From: Buchnera aphidicola (Drepanosiphum platanoidis)
GTDB taxonomy: Bacteria; Pseudomonadota; Gammaproteobacteria; Enterobacterales; Enterobacteriaceae
Assembly: GCF_964020165.1 (NCBI RefSeq)
Contig: NZ_OZ026537.1
Span: forward strand, 385,228-449,227
DNA: 64,000 nucleotides
Direction: 5' to 3'
This document shows positions 1 to 10,976 of this stretch, one piece after another. Made by a program: the position numbers and the translations under genes. Within the stretch, counting starts at the first letter, position 1, and each line of letters begins with the position of its first letter. A model generated the notes under the pieces. The model made no database searches. It was not told where the DNA came from and was given only the letters and a program-made list of their open reading frames with translations.

Positions 1-968
1 GCAATTTGTATAGGTTTAATAGAAAGGTTAATTAAATCTTCTACTAAAGATTCAAGTTTTGATCGTGTAATTTTTATATTTAAATGTTTTGGTCCATTAG
101 AATCTGCAGTAATATATGGTAAATTAACTTCTGTTTGTTTAGATGAAGATAATTCAATTTTTGCTTTTTCTGCTGCTTCTTTTAATCTTTGCATAGCTAA
201 AGCATCATTTTTTAAATTTATATTTTGTTCTTTTTTAAACTCTTTAGCTAAATAATTAATAATTCTACTATCAAAATCTTCTCCTCCTAAATGAGTATCT
301 CCATTTGTAGATAATACTTCAAATGTTTTTTCTTTGTCTACTTCATCAATTTCAATTATAGAAATATCAAAAGTCCCTCCACCCAAATCATATACAGCGA
401 TAGTTCTATTTCCCTTTCCTTTATCTAATCCATAAGCTAAAGCAGCTGCAGTAGGTTCATTTATAATTCTTTTTACATTTAACCCAGCTATTTTACCAGC
501 ATCTTTTGTAGCTTGTCTTTGCGTATCATTAAAATAAGCTGGTACCGTAATTACTGCAGAGTCAATTTTTTCTCCTGTAAATTCTTCTGCAGTTTTTTTC
601 ATTTTTTTTAATATTTCAGCAGATATTTGAGGAGGGGCTATTTTTTTATTTTTTATTTTTATCCATGCATCTCCATTTTTTGATTTAGAAATTTTATAAG
701 GCATTATTGAAATATCTCTTTGTACTTCTTTTTCTTTAAATTTTCTTCCTATTAATCTTTTTATAGCAAATAAAGTATTTTTTGGATTTGTGATAGCTTG
801 TCTTTTAGCAGGTTGCCCAACTAATATTTCTCCGTTATTTGTATATGCAATTACTGATGGAGTAGTTCTTTCTCCTTCTAAATTTTCAAGAACTCTTGCT
901 TTCTTACCATCCATTATAGCTACACAAGAATTAGTAGTTCCAAGATCAATACCAATTATTTTTCCCAT
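1..968 (-). CDS. dnaK: Chaperone DnaK (Hsp70), N-terminal part, cut by window edge
   Basis: ATP-dependent cytosolic chaperone that folds and protects proteins with DnaJ and GrpE. The first ~322 codons are present and cover most of the actin-like ATPase domain; the substrate-binding domain lies outside the window. Visible motifs are the phosphate-1 loop [12 protein letters not shown] at residues 6-17, the phosphate-2 motif DLGGGTFD near residue 195, and the [11 protein letters not shown] stretch before it. The ATG is at 968 on the minus strand, and the N-terminus [14 protein letters not shown] matches the E. coli protein. It is divergent from the nuo operon and has a sigma-32-type promoter at 1151-1186. 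No frameshift is visible in the part seen. Confidence 0.97.
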   Translation of the reverse strand, partial: MGKIIGIDLGTTNSCVAIMDGKKARVLENLEGERTTPSVIAYTNNGEILVGQPAKRQAITNPKNTLFAIKRLIGRKFKEKEVQRDISIMPYKISKSKNGDAWIKIKNKKIAPPQISAEILKKMKKTAEEFTGEKIDSAVITVPAYFNDTQRQATKDAGKIAGLNVKRIINEPTAAALAYGLDKGKGNRTIAVYDLGGGTFDISIIEIDEVDKEKTFEVLSTNGDTHLGGEDFDSRIINYLAKEFKKEQNINLKNDALAMQRLKEAAEKAKIELSSSKQTEVNLPYITADSNGPKHLNIKITRSKLESLVEDLINLSIKPIQI

Positions 969-1705
969 ATTTTTCCTATATTGTTTAAATTAATGATTAA
1001 ATATTTATGTAGTTAATAAGTTAAAATTTTTTTAATTATAAAATAATTTTTTTAAATATTAATTTTATTAATAATTTATATTTGTTTAGTTTTTTTTGTT
1101 ATGAATAAAAATAATTTTTTATATATAAAAAAAATTACTGTAATATAAATTACATGGGGGCACTTTATATTACCTCAAGGTCTGAGTTAAAAAATAAAAT
1201 TTATAATTTTGTTAAAAATATTTTTTTAAAATAATAAAAATATTTTATATTTTATATAGTATTTTATTTTTAAATGATTTTTCTTTAAAAATAATTTTTT
1301 ACATTTTAATAGTAAAAGCTATTATTAATAAATTTATAATTAATTATATATTTTAAATTATTATGTTTATTTATTTTATTTTGGTTTATAAATAGATAGT
1401 AATAAAACAATAAATAAAATAAATTTGTTTAAATTAATTTGAATGTACTGTTTAAAAATGAAGTTATTTGAAGTAATTTAATAAAAACGTAAAAAAAATT
1501 TTTTGTAAAAATGTTAAAATATATAAAAAAATTATTTTTTTAATTTTTTTTTACAAATAAATAAGATTAAAAATTAAAATTTTTTTATTTTATTATAATT
1601 TAATTTTTTATTATTTTTTAAATATTTTAACATATTATAATTCTTTTAATTAAACATATAATTAATTTTTAGTTTTTTTAATTACAAAAAAAAGAGTTTA
1701 TTACA
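969..1705. other. Divergent intergenic region dnaK / nuoA
   Basis: This 737-bp non-coding spacer holds the dnaK heat-shock promoter at 1151-1186 on the minus strand. A TATAAT at 1636-1641, 65 nt before nuoA, is a possible -10 for the nuo operon, but no good -35 precedes it. I see no other gene, RNA or repeat; the rest is A/T-only sequence. Confidence 0.6.
1151..1186 (-). promoter_or_regulatory. Sigma-32 (heat-shock) promoter of dnaK
   Basis: Read on the minus strand, a -35 element CCTTGAG (complement of 1174-1180) is followed, 13 nt after CCTTGAGG, by the -10 element CCCCATGTA (complement of 1151-1159). The RpoH consensus is roughly CTTGAAA - 13 to 15 nt - CCCCATNTA, so the -10 is a full match and the -35 nearly so. 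It lies about 180 nt upstream of the dnaK start. The island has several G/C runs inside intergenic DNA that is otherwise almost only A and T, which argues for selection. Confidence 0.85.
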
Positions 1706-2092
1706 ATGAAACAAAATTTTTTTCAGCCTGAGTTTACTTTTTTATTTTTTATTTTTTTTACTTTTTTATTTTCTTTTTTCATTCTTTTTATTAGTTATTT
1801 TTTAGGTGGAATTTCTTCAAACATTAAAAAAAATATTCCTTTTGAATCAGGAGCTCCGGATACGGGAGGTGTTAATTTAAGTATTTCTATTAAATTTTAT
1901 TTAATTGCTATTTTTTTTGTAATTTTTGATGTTGAATCTTTATATTTATATTTATATTCTATTAGTATCCAAGAAAATGGTTGGATTGGATTTATAGAGA
2001 CATTTTTTTTTATATTTATGATTTTTATATCATTATTTTATATTTTTAAAGTAAATGATTTTATTTGGAAAAAACAATCTCAAAAAAAATAA
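1706..2092 (+). CDS. nuoA: NADH-quinone oxidoreductase subunit A
   Basis: Membrane-arm subunit of complex I (NDH-1), next to the quinone chamber, where NADH oxidation is coupled to proton pumping. At 128 aa it is somewhat shorter than E. coli NuoA (147). Three hydrophobic helices are visible. The family signature is clear: FESGAPDTGG (residues ~46-55), then KFYLIAIFFVIFDVESLYLY (~63-82) with the conserved Asp and Glu of FDVES in the second helix. It is first in the nuo operon. A purine-rich AAAAAAAAGAG lies before the ATG. The N-terminal region is eroded to Phe/Leu-rich sequence, but the reading frame is intact. Confidence 0.95.
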   Translation: MKQNFFQPEFTFLFFIFFTFLFSFFILFISYFLGGISSNIKKNIPFESGAPDTGGVNLSISIKFYLIAIFFVIFDVESLYLYLYSISIQENGWIGFIETFFFIFMIFISLFYIFKVNDFIWKKQSQKK

Positions 2093-2152
2093 TTTATATA
2101 AAAAAATTTAATTTTTTTTATTAACTATCGATTTTTAGGAGAAAACTATAAA

Positions 2153-2815
2153 ATGAAATATTATTTAACAAAATTAAATGATGAAAACAATATAATTTCT
2201 GAAAAAAATGTAAATAAAAAAAAAAAATTATATGATGATCCTTTAAAAAAATCTATTGAAAATAATATTTTTTTAGGAAATTTAAAAAAAACATTGCATC
2301 ATTTAGTCAATTGGGGGAGAAAAAATTCTTTGTGGCCTTATAATTTTGGATTGTCATGTTGTTATGTAGAAATGGTTACTTCTTTTACTTCTATTCATGA
2401 TGTTTCAAGATTTGGGTCAGAAGTATTGAGAGCTTCACCTCGTCAAGCAGATTTTATGGTAATAGCTGGAACTCCTTTTATTAAAATGGCTCCAATTATA
2501 AGAAGATTATATGATCAAATGTTAGAGCCAAAATGGGTTATTTCTATGGGGTCTTGTGCAAATTCTGGTGGTATGTATGATGTTTATTCTGTAGTTCAGG
2601 GAATTGATAAAATTATTCCAGTAGATGTTTATATACCCGGTTGTCCTCCTAGACCAGAAGCATATATGCAAGGATTAAAATTATTACAAAAATCTATAGA
2701 AAAAGAAAGAAGACCTTTGTCTTGGATAATTGGAGATCAAGGAGTTTATAAGGCTAAAATGCCATCTGAAAAAAAAAAAAAACAATATTTAAGATCAAAA
2801 GTTTATAAAATATAA
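2153..2815 (+). CDS. nuoB: NADH-quinone oxidoreductase subunit B
   Basis: Peripheral-arm subunit carrying the terminal [4Fe-4S] cluster N2, which hands electrons to ubiquinone. At 220 aa it equals the E. coli length. The N2 ligands are visible: tandem Cys in [10 protein letters not shown] (C69-C70), the Cys of [10 protein letters not shown], and the Cys of [11 protein letters not shown]. The middle ([22 protein letters not shown]) is almost unchanged from enterics, while the first 35 and last 20 residues are Lys/Asn-rich. A good Shine-Dalgarno, TTTAGGAGAAAAC, sits just upstream of the ATG. Confidence 0.97.
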   Translation: MKYYLTKLNDENNIISEKNVNKKKKLYDDPLKKSIENNIFLGNLKKTLHHLVNWGRKNSLWPYNFGLSCCYVEMVTSFTSIHDVSRFGSEVLRASPRQADFMVIAGTPFIKMAPIIRRLYDQMLEPKWVISMGSCANSGGMYDVYSVVQGIDKIIPVDVYIPGCPPRPEAYMQGLKLLQKSIEKERRPLSWIIGDQGVYKAKMPSEKKKKQYLRSKVYKI

Positions 2816-2990
2816 AGAATTTTACAATAATTTATAATAATAAAATTTTAATTTTTTTTCATATTTTTAACATTTTCTATTATATTGAATGTTCAATAAA
2901 ATAACTTTTTAAAATATTTGTTATAGAATATTATTAAAAATAATTATTTTAATAATTAATGATTTTAAAAATTTTTTGTAAAATACTAAA

Positions 2991-4748
2991 ATGAAAATAT
3001 TAAAAAAAAATTTTTCTGTGATCAAAAAGTTAAAAAATTATTTTGGGAAAAAAAAAATATTTTTACAAAATACTTTAATAGATTTTCCTGTAATTTGGGT
3101 AAAAAAAAAAATAATAAGAGAAATATTATTATTTTTAAAAAAATCTAATTATTGTTATCATATGTTATTTGATTTACATGCAATAGATGAGAGAGTACGT
3201 AAGCATAGAAAAAATCTACCAAAAGCAGATTTTGTTGTATTTTATCATTTGTTATCAATAGAAAAAAATATTGATATTTTAATTAAAGTTCCTTTATTAG
3301 AAAATGATTTAAATATTCCTACAATTACAAAAATATTTAAGAACGCTAATTGGTATGAGCGTGAAGTATGGGATATGTTTGGAATTAATTTTATTAATCA
3401 TCCCACTTTATTTAGAATTCTTATGCCTGATTATTGGAAAGGACATCCTCTTAGAAAAGATTATTCTTCTAGAGCCACAGAATATAAACCTTATTTTTTA
3501 ACTGAAGAAAAAAATAAGTTAGAAACTAAATGTTTAAAGTTTGATCCAAAAAAATGGGGAATGAAAAAAACTAAAAAAAATCAAGATTTTATGTTTTTAA
3601 ATTTAGGTCCTAATCATCCTTCTGCTCATGGAGCTTTTAGAATAATTTTACAATTAGATGGAGAAGAAATTATTGATTGTGTTCCTGATATTGGTTATCA
3701 CCATAGAGGTGCTGAAAAAATAGCTGAAAGACAATCTTGGCATTCTTATATTCCTTATACTGATAGAATTGAATATTTAGGAGGATGTGTTAATGAAATG
3801 CCTTATATTTTATCTATAGAAAAATTATTAGGAATTTCAGTTCCAGAAAGAGTGAAATGTATCAGAGTAATGTTATCTGAATTATTTAGAATTAATAGTC
3901 ATTTGTTATATATTTCTACATTTATTCAAGATGTAGGGTCTATGAGTTCTGTTTTTTTAGCTTTTACAGATCGTCAAAAAATATATGATATTATAGAATT
4001 AATTACAGGCTTTAGAATGCATCCTGCTTGGTTTCGAATTGGAGGTGTTTCTAAAGATTTACCTAAAAATTGGAATAAATTATTAGCAGAATTTTTATTA
4101 TGGATGCCTAAAAGATTAAAATTTTATAAAGATGTAGCTTTAAAGAATGAAATTTTAATTTCTAGATCTAAAGGAATAGCAGAATACTCTAAAAAAGATG
4201 CTTTTAATTGGGGTATAACAGGAGCAGGATTACGTGCTTCAGGTGTAAATTTTGATGTTAGAAAACAAAGACCATATTCTGGTTATGAAAATTATACTTT
4301 TGAAGTTCCTGTAGGATATAAAAATAGTGATTGTTATACTAGAGTAATTTTAAAATTTAAAGAAATTTATCAAAGCTTATCGATATTAAAACAATGTTTA
4401 GAAAATATGCCGTTAGGATCTTTCAAAGCTGATCATTCTTTAACTACACCTCCATTAAAAAATTATACTTTATCTAATATAGAAACTTTAATACATCATT
4501 TTTTACAAGTATCATGGGGAACAGTTGTACCGTCAGGAGAAAGTTTTCAAATGATAGAAGCTACAAAAGGTATAAATAGTTATTACTTAATAAGTGACGG
4601 AGGTACTTCTAGTTATAGAACTAGAATTCGAACTCCTAGTTTTCCTCATTTGCAGCAAATTCCATCTGTGATTCGAGGCAGTTTAATTTCTGATTTAATC
4701 GTATATTTAGGAAGCATAGATTTTGTAATGTCTGATGTAGATAGATAA
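2991..4748 (+). CDS. nuoCD: NADH-quinone oxidoreductase subunits C and D, fused
   Basis: A single 585-aa polypeptide joins NuoC (about residues 1-185, the 30-kDa domain with [12 protein letters not shown] and HPLRKDY) to NuoD (about 195-585, the 49-kDa domain starting [13 protein letters not shown]). The same fusion occurs in E. coli (about 600 aa) and other enterics. NuoD forms the quinone-binding pocket with NuoB; the conserved [11 protein letters not shown] loop, [11 protein letters not shown] and the C-terminal DFVMSDVDR are present. The spacer from nuoB is long (175 nt) and contains no other ORF. There is only a weak ribosome-binding site before the ATG. Confidence 0.97.
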   Translation: MKILKKNFSVIKKLKNYFGKKKIFLQNTLIDFPVIWVKKKIIREILLFLKKSNYCYHMLFDLHAIDERVRKHRKNLPKADFVVFYHLLSIEKNIDILIKVPLLENDLNIPTITKIFKNANWYEREVWDMFGINFINHPTLFRILMPDYWKGHPLRKDYSSRATEYKPYFLTEEKNKLETKCLKFDPKKWGMKKTKKNQDFMFLNLGPNHPSAHGAFRIILQLDGEEIIDCVPDIGYHHRGAEKIAERQSWHSYIPYTDRIEYLGGCVNEMPYILSIEKLLGISVPERVKCIRVMLSELFRINSHLLYISTFIQDVGSMSSVFLAFTDRQKIYDIIELITGFRMHPAWFRIGGVSKDLPKNWNKLLAEFLLWMPKRLKFYKDVALKNEILISRSKGIAEYSKKDAFNWGITGAGLRASGVNFDVRKQRPYSGYENYTFEVPVGYKNSDCYTRVILKFKEIYQSLSILKQCLENMPLGSFKADHSLTTPPLKNYTLSNIETLIHHFLQVSWGTVVPSGESFQMIEATKGINSYYLISDGGTSSYRTRIRTPSFPHLQQIPSVIRGSLISDLIVYLGSIDFVMSDVDR

Positions 4749-4773
4749 AATAATATATTTGGGAAAATATTTT

Positions 4774-5274
4774 ATGACTAATATAATTTATAAAAATAAA
4801 AATGTTTCTTTTTTAAGTAAACATGAAATAAAAGAAATCAAAATTGCTCGTTCGCATTATCCTAATAGTCAAGCAGCTATTATAGAATGCTTAAAAATTG
4901 TTCAAAAATATAGAAGATGGGTATGTAACAATTCTATTAAAGAAATTTCTAAAATTTTAAAAATTTCTTCTAGCGAAATAGAATCTATAGCAACTTTTTA
5001 CAATCAAATTTTTAGAAAACCAGTAGGAAAAAATATTATAAGAATATGTGATAGTTTTGTTTGTTTTATTATGGGTTATAAAAAAATTAAAAATTTTTTA
5101 TGTAAAAGCTTAAAAATAAATTATGGAGAAACCACGCAAGATAATAAATTTACTTTATTACCAACATGTTGTTTAGGGGCATGTGATAAAGGCCCGGTTA
5201 TAATGATAAATAAAGAGATATATTTTTTTATTAAAAAAAGTTCTGTTGTTAATATTTTAGGTAAATACAAATGA
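4774..5274 (+). CDS. nuoE: NADH-quinone oxidoreductase subunit E
   Basis: 24-kDa subunit of the NADH-dehydrogenase module, carrying the [2Fe-2S] cluster N1a. All four ligands are visible: C92 and C97 (ICDSFVCF) and C133 and C137 (TCCLGAC), at the same numbers as in E. coli. An upstream in-frame TTG at 4759 exists, but the ATG at 4774 gives 166 aa, the E. coli length, and is preceded by GGGAAA at 4761, so I chose the ATG. The stop overlaps the nuoF start by 4 nt (ATGA), which implies translational coupling. Confidence 0.96.
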   Translation: MTNIIYKNKNVSFLSKHEIKEIKIARSHYPNSQAAIIECLKIVQKYRRWVCNNSIKEISKILKISSSEIESIATFYNQIFRKPVGKNIIRICDSFVCFIMGYKKIKNFLCKSLKINYGETTQDNKFTLLPTCCLGACDKGPVIMINKEIYFFIKKSSVVNILGKYK

Positions 5275-6578
5275 ATGTTAAAAAGATTACAGAAGAATCT
5301 CATCCATTAACATGGAGATTTCGAAAAGATAAAAAAACTATATGGTTAGATGAATATGTTAAAAAAAAAGGTTATTTATCTTTGAAAAAATCTTTATATA
5401 ATATGACCTCGAAAGAAATTATACAAATTATTATTTCTTCGGGTTTACAAGGAAGAGGAGGAGCTGGTTTTCCTACTGGTATAAAATGGAATTTAGTTTT
5501 TAAAAATTCAAATATTAATAATATGACGTATTTAATTTGCAATGCTGATGAGATGGAACCTGGAACGTATAAAGATCGATGGATGATAGAAAATTGCCCT
5601 CATTTACTTATAGAGGGTATGTTAATTAGTGCTTTTGCTTTAGGTTCTTCTTCTGGTTTTATATTTTTAAGAGGAGAATATACATATCCAAAAAAAATTT
5701 TAAAAAAAGCTATTCAAGAAGCATATAATAAAAACATTTTAGGAAAAAATATTTTTAATAGTAAGTTTTCATTTGATTTATTTTTACATACTGGAGCTGG
5801 CAGATATATATGTGGAGAAGAAACTGCATTAATTAATTCTTTAGAAGGAAGAAGAGCTAATCCAAGATTTAAACCTCCATTTCCTGCTAATTTAGGTTTG
5901 TGGGGTTGTCCTACTTGTGTTAATAATGTAGAAACTTTATGTAATGTACCAGCTATAATTTTAAATGGTGCAAAATGGTATAGAGATATTTCGAAATGTA
6001 AAACTTCAGGTACTAAATTAATGGGTTTTTCTGGTAGAGTAAAAAATCCTGGGGTATGGGAAGTTCCCTTTGGGACTGTAGCTAGAGAAATTTTAGAAGA
6101 TTATGCTCAAGGTATGTTAAAAAATTTTTTTATTAAAGCTTGGTTGCCTGGAGGAGCTGGAACTTCTTTTTTAAAAGAAAAACATTTAGATTTACCAATG
6201 GATTTTTTATCTATTCAAAATGCTGGTAGTAGATTAGGAACTGGAATATCTACTATTGTTGATCATACAATTAATATTGTTTCTTTAGTCAAAAATTTAG
6301 AAAAATTTTTTTCAAGAGAATCATGCGGTTGGTGTACACCTTGTCGTGAAGGATTACCTTGGGCATTAGAAATTTTAAAATCTATAGAATCTAATAATGG
6401 AATGGAGGGAGATATTAAAATTTTAGAAGATTTATGTATTAATTTAAGCCCAGGAAAAACTTTTTGTGCTCATGCTCCAGGAGCTATTTCTCCATTGTTG
6501 AGTGCAATAAAATATTTTCGAGATGATTTTGAAAAAGGAATTAAATATATTTCTTCAAGTTCTATTAAACCATTTTAA
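5271..6578 (+). CDS. nuoF: NADH-quinone oxidoreductase subunit F
   Basis: 51-kDa subunit that binds NADH and FMN and holds the [4Fe-4S] cluster N3; it is the electron entry point of complex I. At 435 aa it is close to E. coli (445). Visible are the nucleotide/FMN loop [10 protein letters not shown] near residue 62, the [20 protein letters not shown] FMN site (here [11 protein letters not shown]), [12 protein letters not shown], and the cluster motif [11 protein letters not shown] with the distal Cys in [10 protein letters not shown]. The start overlaps the nuoE stop. There is no sign of decay in the cofactor sites. Confidence 0.97.
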   Translation: MNVKKITEESHPLTWRFRKDKKTIWLDEYVKKKGYLSLKKSLYNMTSKEIIQIIISSGLQGRGGAGFPTGIKWNLVFKNSNINNMTYLICNADEMEPGTYKDRWMIENCPHLLIEGMLISAFALGSSSGFIFLRGEYTYPKKILKKAIQEAYNKNILGKNIFNSKFSFDLFLHTGAGRYICGEETALINSLEGRRANPRFKPPFPANLGLWGCPTCVNNVETLCNVPAIILNGAKWYRDISKCKTSGTKLMGFSGRVKNPGVWEVPFGTVAREILEDYAQGMLKNFFIKAWLPGGAGTSFLKEKHLDLPMDFLSIQNAGSRLGTGISTIVDHTINIVSLVKNLEKFFSRESCGWCTPCREGLPWALEILKSIESNNGMEGDIKILEDLCINLSPGKTFCAHAPGAISPLLSAIKYFRDDFEKGIKYISSSSIKPF

Positions 6579-6668
6579 GTATTTTATGTTTATAAAAATT
6601 TTTATTGCCTTTAAAAATTTTTATTTTTTAAACTTTTTTAAAATATGTATTAATTGGAAATTTTGATT

Positions 6669-9383
6669 ATGACAAAAATTTTTATAAATGATAAAAAATA
6701 TTATGTAGATTCTTCAAAAAATCTTTTACAAACATGTTTGAATTTAGGTATAGAATTACCATATTTTTGTTGGCATCCTGCTTTAGGTAGCGTGGGAGCA
6801 TGTAGACAGTGTGCTGTAAAAAAATGTTTTAATCATAGCGAAAAATCAGGAATTTTGGTAATGTCTTGTATGACTAAAATAGAAAAAAATTTAATAATTA
6901 CAACTCATGATGAAGAATCTATTAATTTTAGAAAAAATATAATTGAGTTTTTAATGATTAATCATCCGCATGATTGTCCAGTTTGCGAAGAAGGTGGAAA
7001 TTGTCATCTTCAAGATATGACAGTATTATCTCAACATTTTAAAAGAAGATTTATTTTTAAAAAGAAGACTTATAAAAATCAAAATTTAGGTCGTTTTTTA
7101 TCTCATGAAATGAATCGATGTATTTCTTGTTATAGATGTGTAAGATATTATAAAGATTATTCAGATGGAAAAGATTTTAATGTTTATGGGTCAAACCAAA
7201 ATCTTTATTTTGGTAGATTAAAAAGTGGAGATTTAGAAAGTGAATATTCAGGAAATTTAATTGAAATCTGTCCTACAGGAGTGTTTACAGATAAAACAAA
7301 TTCTTTAAATTATGTTAGAAAATGGGATATGCAATATTCTCCTAGTATATGTTCTCATTGTTCTTTAGGATGTAATATTATTGTTGGAGAACGTAATGGT
7401 TATATTAGGAAAGTAGAAAACAGATATCATGGAGAAATTAATCATTATTTTTTATGTGATTTAGGTCGTTTTAGTTATGGACATTCTAATAATAAAAGTC
7501 GACCAAGTAAATGTTTAATATATAAAAAAAAAAAATTTTTAGAGATAAATTCAAAAAAAATTTTAAAAAAAGTAAATAAATACTTAAAAATTTCTCATAA
7601 AATTATTGGTATTGGATCTAGTAGATCAAGTATAGAAAATAATTTTGCTTTATTAAAAATTGTTGGAAAAAAAAATTTTTGCACAGGAATGACTCATAAA
7701 GAACATCAATGTTCAATTTTAATTGCTAAAATTTTAAAAAAAAATTTTTTTAAAAATCCTTCATTAAAAGAAATAGAATCTCATGATGTAATTTTAATTT
7801 TGGGAGAAGATGTTACTCAAACATCTTCAAGAATGGCACTATCTATTCGTCAAGCAATGAAAAATGTTTCAAATCATAAATTTATAAAATCACAAGAAAT
7901 TTCTGCATGGAATTCTTTTTCTACTTCTTTACTGAACAAAAATATTAATACACGTTTATTTATTACAAATACGGAAAAAACTAAATTAGATGATATTGCT
8001 AATATTTCTTATTATGGATCTTTACAAAAACAAAAAAAAATAGGTTTTAATATTTTAAATTTATTAAAAAATTTATATTTTAAAAATAAAAATATTAAGA
8101 CTTGTCATTATTCTTTAGAAATATTTGAAAGTTTGAGAAAAGCTAAAAAACCTTTAATTATATCTGGATTACAAAATTTAAGTAAATCATTAATTAAAAT
8201 AGCATATAACATAGCATATTTTTTAAAAAAACTTCAAATTAATGTTTCTTTAACCTTATTAACTCCTAATGTAAATACAATGGGTTTATCTTTACTAAAA
8301 GGAATGTCTTTAGAATCTTCTATGAAAAAAGTAAAAAAATTTAAATCTTATTCTGTTATTATTTTAGAAAATGATTTATATAGACATTCTTTAAAATCTA
8401 AATTAGATTTTTTTTTAAAAAATAGCTTGAAAGTAATTGTGATTGATCATCAATTTACAAAAACAATGAAAAAGTCTAATTTTATTCTTCCATCTTGTAA
8501 TTTTTTTGAAAGTTCTGGTACAGTAATAAATAATGAAATGAGATCTCAAAAATTTTTTCAAGTGTATAAGCCAAGTTTTTATAAAAAAAAAAATTATATA
8601 AAATGTGGTTGGATATGGTTAAAAAAAATTTTTAATAAATTTAAAGAAAAAAAAATTTTTTGGAATTATACTCATGATGTATTGAAACATTGTATATCAA
8701 AAATTTCTGATTTTAAAAATTCAAATTTTTCTTCTCCTAATTCTAAATTTAGAATATTTAATCAAAAAGTTCCACGATCTCCTAATAGATTTTCAGGGAG
8801 AGCTGTTGCACATTCTGATTTTAGTATTCATGAAAGACAACAACCTAAAGACCATGATTCTATGTTTTCTTTTTCTAATGAAGGGAGCACAATATATGAG
8901 AAATATTCTACTTGCATTCCATTTGTATCATCTCCAGGGTGGAATTCTTCGAACGCTTGGAATAAATTTCAAGATGAAATTTTTGGAAATATTTATGCGG
9001 GGAATCCTGGAGTTAAATTATTTAGAAATGCTAAAATACATTTAGAAGAAAGAAACTTTAAAAATATTTATTTAAAAAAAAAAATTAGTAAAAATTCTTT
9101 TATAGTTTCTCCTATTTTTAATTTGTTTTGGAGTGATGAAATTAGTCAATATTCTAATGTTTTTAAAAAAAAAAAAATTTTTTTAAAATCTTTTATTAAT
9201 ATTAAAGACGCTCAAAGGAAAAATATTTGTAAAGAAGGATTAGAGTTTAAAATAAAATATAAAAAAAATATTTTTAAAATATTTATTTATTTTTCAAAAA
9301 TTTTAAAATCAGGACAAATTTCTATTCCAATTGGAGGGAAAATTCCTAGATGTTTAATTGGGAAAAAAATAAAAATTTTATAA
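6669..9383 (+). CDS. nuoG: NADH-quinone oxidoreductase subunit G
   Basis: Largest peripheral-arm subunit, which relays electrons through several Fe-S clusters. From the ATG at 6669 it has 904 aa. [2Fe-2S] N1b ligands are C34, C45, C48 and C67; N5 ligands are H101, C103, C106 and C112 in HPHDCPVCEEGGNC; N4 uses C151, C154, C157 and C201. The extra cluster N7 found in E. coli-type NuoG is also intact (C228, C231, C235, C263). Residues ~290-650 are heavily Lys/Asn-enriched but in frame. An in-frame TTG at 6654 would add five residues, but MTKIFINDKKYYV aligns with the E. coli N-terminus. Confidence 0.96.
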   Translation: MTKIFINDKKYYVDSSKNLLQTCLNLGIELPYFCWHPALGSVGACRQCAVKKCFNHSEKSGILVMSCMTKIEKNLIITTHDEESINFRKNIIEFLMINHPHDCPVCEEGGNCHLQDMTVLSQHFKRRFIFKKKTYKNQNLGRFLSHEMNRCISCYRCVRYYKDYSDGKDFNVYGSNQNLYFGRLKSGDLESEYSGNLIEICPTGVFTDKTNSLNYVRKWDMQYSPSICSHCSLGCNIIVGERNGYIRKVENRYHGEINHYFLCDLGRFSYGHSNNKSRPSKCLIYKKKKFLEINSKKILKKVNKYLKISHKIIGIGSSRSSIENNFALLKIVGKKNFCTGMTHKEHQCSILIAKILKKNFFKNPSLKEIESHDVILILGEDVTQTSSRMALSIRQAMKNVSNHKFIKSQEISAWNSFSTSLLNKNINTRLFITNTEKTKLDDIANISYYGSLQKQKKIGFNILNLLKNLYFKNKNIKTCHYSLEIFESLRKAKKPLIISGLQNLSKSLIKIAYNIAYFLKKLQINVSLTLLTPNVNTMGLSLLKGMSLESSMKKVKKFKSYSVIILENDLYRHSLKSKLDFFLKNSLKVIVIDHQFTKTMKKSNFILPSCNFFESSGTVINNEMRSQKFFQVYKPSFYKKKNYIKCGWIWLKKIFNKFKEKKIFWNYTHDVLKHCISKISDFKNSNFSSPNSKFRIFNQKVPRSPNRFSGRAVAHSDFSIHERQQPKDHDSMFSFSNEGSTIYEKYSTCIPFVSSPGWNSSNAWNKFQDEIFGNIYAGNPGVKLFRNAKIHLEERNFKNIYLKKKISKNSFIVSPIFNLFWSDEISQYSNVFKKKKIFLKSFINIKDAQRKNICKEGLEFKIKYKKNIFKIFIYFSKILKSGQISIPIGGKIPRCLIGKKIKIL

Positions 9384-9404
9384 AAAAAGATAGGAAAAAT
9401 ATTA

Positions 9405-10385
9405 ATGAGTAATTTTTGTTATAATGAAAAAACGTTTTTTTCTGGAATATTAAATTCGTTATTTTTATTTTTTTTATTTGTAATTTTTGGTTCTTTTTTA
9501 AGTTTTATTGAAAGAAGAATGTTAGCTTTATTTCAAAATAGATATGGTCCAAATAGAGTAGGTTGGTTTGGAAGTTTACAAGTATGTGCAGATATGATTA
9601 AAATTTTTTTTAAAGAAGATTGGACCCCTCTTTTTAGTCATAGAATATTATTTAATTTAGCTCCAATTATTTCTTTTTCTTCGATGTTAATTGTAGTTTC
9701 TATAATTCCTTTTAGTCAAAATTTTTATATTATAAATTTAGATATAGGTATTTTATTTTTTTTAATGATGGCTAGTATTTCTGTATATTCTATTTTAATT
9801 TCTGGTTGGGCTAGTCGAAATAAATATTCTTTATTAGGTGCTATAAGAGCAGCGGCTCAAACCTTAAGTTATGAAATTTTTTTAGGTTTATCAATAATGG
9901 GGGTGATTGCTCAGTCTGGTTCTTTTAATTTATTAGAAATAGTTCATTATCAAACAAATGTGTGGAATATTGTTCCTCAATTTTTCAGTTTTTTTTTGTT
10001 TTTTATATCTGCATTAGCAATATGCCATAGACATCCATTTGATCAACCAGAATCTGAACAGGAATTAGCTGATGGATATCATATTGAATATTCTGGAATG
10101 AAGTTTGGTATGTTTTTTATTGGTGAATATATTTCTATTATAGTTCTTTCATCATTAATGACAATTTTATTTTTTGGTGGATGGCAAGGTCCTATTTTAT
10201 CTCCGTTATTATGGTTTTTTTTAAAAACTATGTTTTTAATTTTTTTATTTATTTTAATTCGAGCTTCTTTACCAAGACCTAGATATGATCAAGTAATGTT
10301 TTTTGGTTGGTTTTTTTGTTTTCCTTTATCTTTAATAAATTTATTAGTTACATCATTTTTTATAATTTTAAAAAATAAATTATAA
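9405..10385 (+). CDS. nuoH: NADH-quinone oxidoreductase subunit H
   Basis: Membrane subunit at the junction of the two arms; with NuoB and NuoD it forms the quinone tunnel and starts the proton channel. It has 326 aa (E. coli 325) and about eight hydrophobic helices. Conserved pieces include [18 protein letters not shown], the FKEDW loop, the loop [20 protein letters not shown] with its Glu cluster, and [11 protein letters not shown] near the end. SD-like GATAGGAAAA lies ahead of the ATG. It is the middle gene of the operon, 21 nt after nuoG. Confidence 0.97.
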   Translation: MSNFCYNEKTFFSGILNSLFLFFLFVIFGSFLSFIERRMLALFQNRYGPNRVGWFGSLQVCADMIKIFFKEDWTPLFSHRILFNLAPIISFSSMLIVVSIIPFSQNFYIINLDIGILFFLMMASISVYSILISGWASRNKYSLLGAIRAAAQTLSYEIFLGLSIMGVIAQSGSFNLLEIVHYQTNVWNIVPQFFSFFLFFISALAICHRHPFDQPESEQELADGYHIEYSGMKFGMFFIGEYISIIVLSSLMTILFFGGWQGPILSPLLWFFLKTMFLIFLFILIRASLPRPRYDQVMFFGWFFCFPLSLINLLVTSFFIILKNKL

Positions 10386-10414
10386 TATTTATGAGAATTG
10401 TACAAGGATATAAA

Positions 10415-10960
10415 ATGTTTTTACATAAAGTTTTTTTATATATTTTTACTAATGCTAGAAGTTTATTTTTAATGTTTAAAAATGTTTTTTCTTCTAGAGA
10501 AACTAGAATGTATCCTGAAGAAAAAATTTCTTTATCAAAAAGATACAGAGGAAGAATCGTATTAACAAGAAATGAAGATAAAACAGAAAGATGTGTAGCT
10601 TGTAGTTTATGTTCTTCAGTTTGTCCTGTTAGTTGTATTGCTTTGGAAAGATCATCTTGTAAAAAAACTAAAAGATGGTACCCAAAAACTTTTAAAATTA
10701 ATTTTTCACGATGTATTTTTTGTGGATTATGTGAAGAAGCTTGTCCAACTTCTGCTATTCAATTAATACCTGATGTAGAAATGTCTGAATATAATAGAAA
10801 AAATTTAGTTTATAAAAAAAAATATTTATTAATTTCGGGACCTGGAAAATATACTGATTATAATTTTTATAAATTTACTGGTATATCTATAAAAAATAAA
10901 AACCCAGGAGATTTAAAAATAGAAAAAAAACCTGTTGATCCAAAAAATTTATTTCTTTAA
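10415..10960 (+). CDS. nuoI: NADH-quinone oxidoreductase subunit I
   Basis: Ferredoxin-like 23-kDa subunit with two [4Fe-4S] clusters (N6a, N6b) that pass electrons to N2. The ligands are C60, C63, C66, C70 and C100, C103, C106, C110, in two CxxCxxCxxxCP motifs. The open frame reaches back to an ATG at 10391, but the ATG at 10415 is preceded by AAGGAT and gives 181 aa, with exactly the E. coli spacing to the conserved RETRMYPEE, so it is the likelier start. The C-terminus keeps [15 protein letters not shown]. Confidence 0.96.
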   Translation: MFLHKVFLYIFTNARSLFLMFKNVFSSRETRMYPEEKISLSKRYRGRIVLTRNEDKTERCVACSLCSSVCPVSCIALERSSCKKTKRWYPKTFKINFSRCIFCGLCEEACPTSAIQLIPDVEMSEYNRKNLVYKKKYLLISGPGKYTDYNFYKFTGISIKNKNPGDLKIEKKPVDPKNLFL

Positions 10961-10976
10961 AAATTTAGGATATTAA

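Noticed and set aside
5121-5303. Minus-strand ORF of 60 codons inside nuoE/nuoF
   Set aside because: It lies antisense to well-conserved complex I genes, has no ribosome-binding site and no family resemblance.
7480-8700. Lys/Asn-rich middle of nuoG considered as a frameshifted or inserted segment
   Set aside because: The frame is continuous, and blocks such as GIGSSRSSIENNFALL and ILGEDVTQTSSRMA align with E. coli NuoG, so this is sequence drift.
8806-9045. Plus-strand ORF of 79 codons within nuoG
   Set aside because: Out-of-frame shadow of the nuoG C-terminal region, which is conserved in the main frame.
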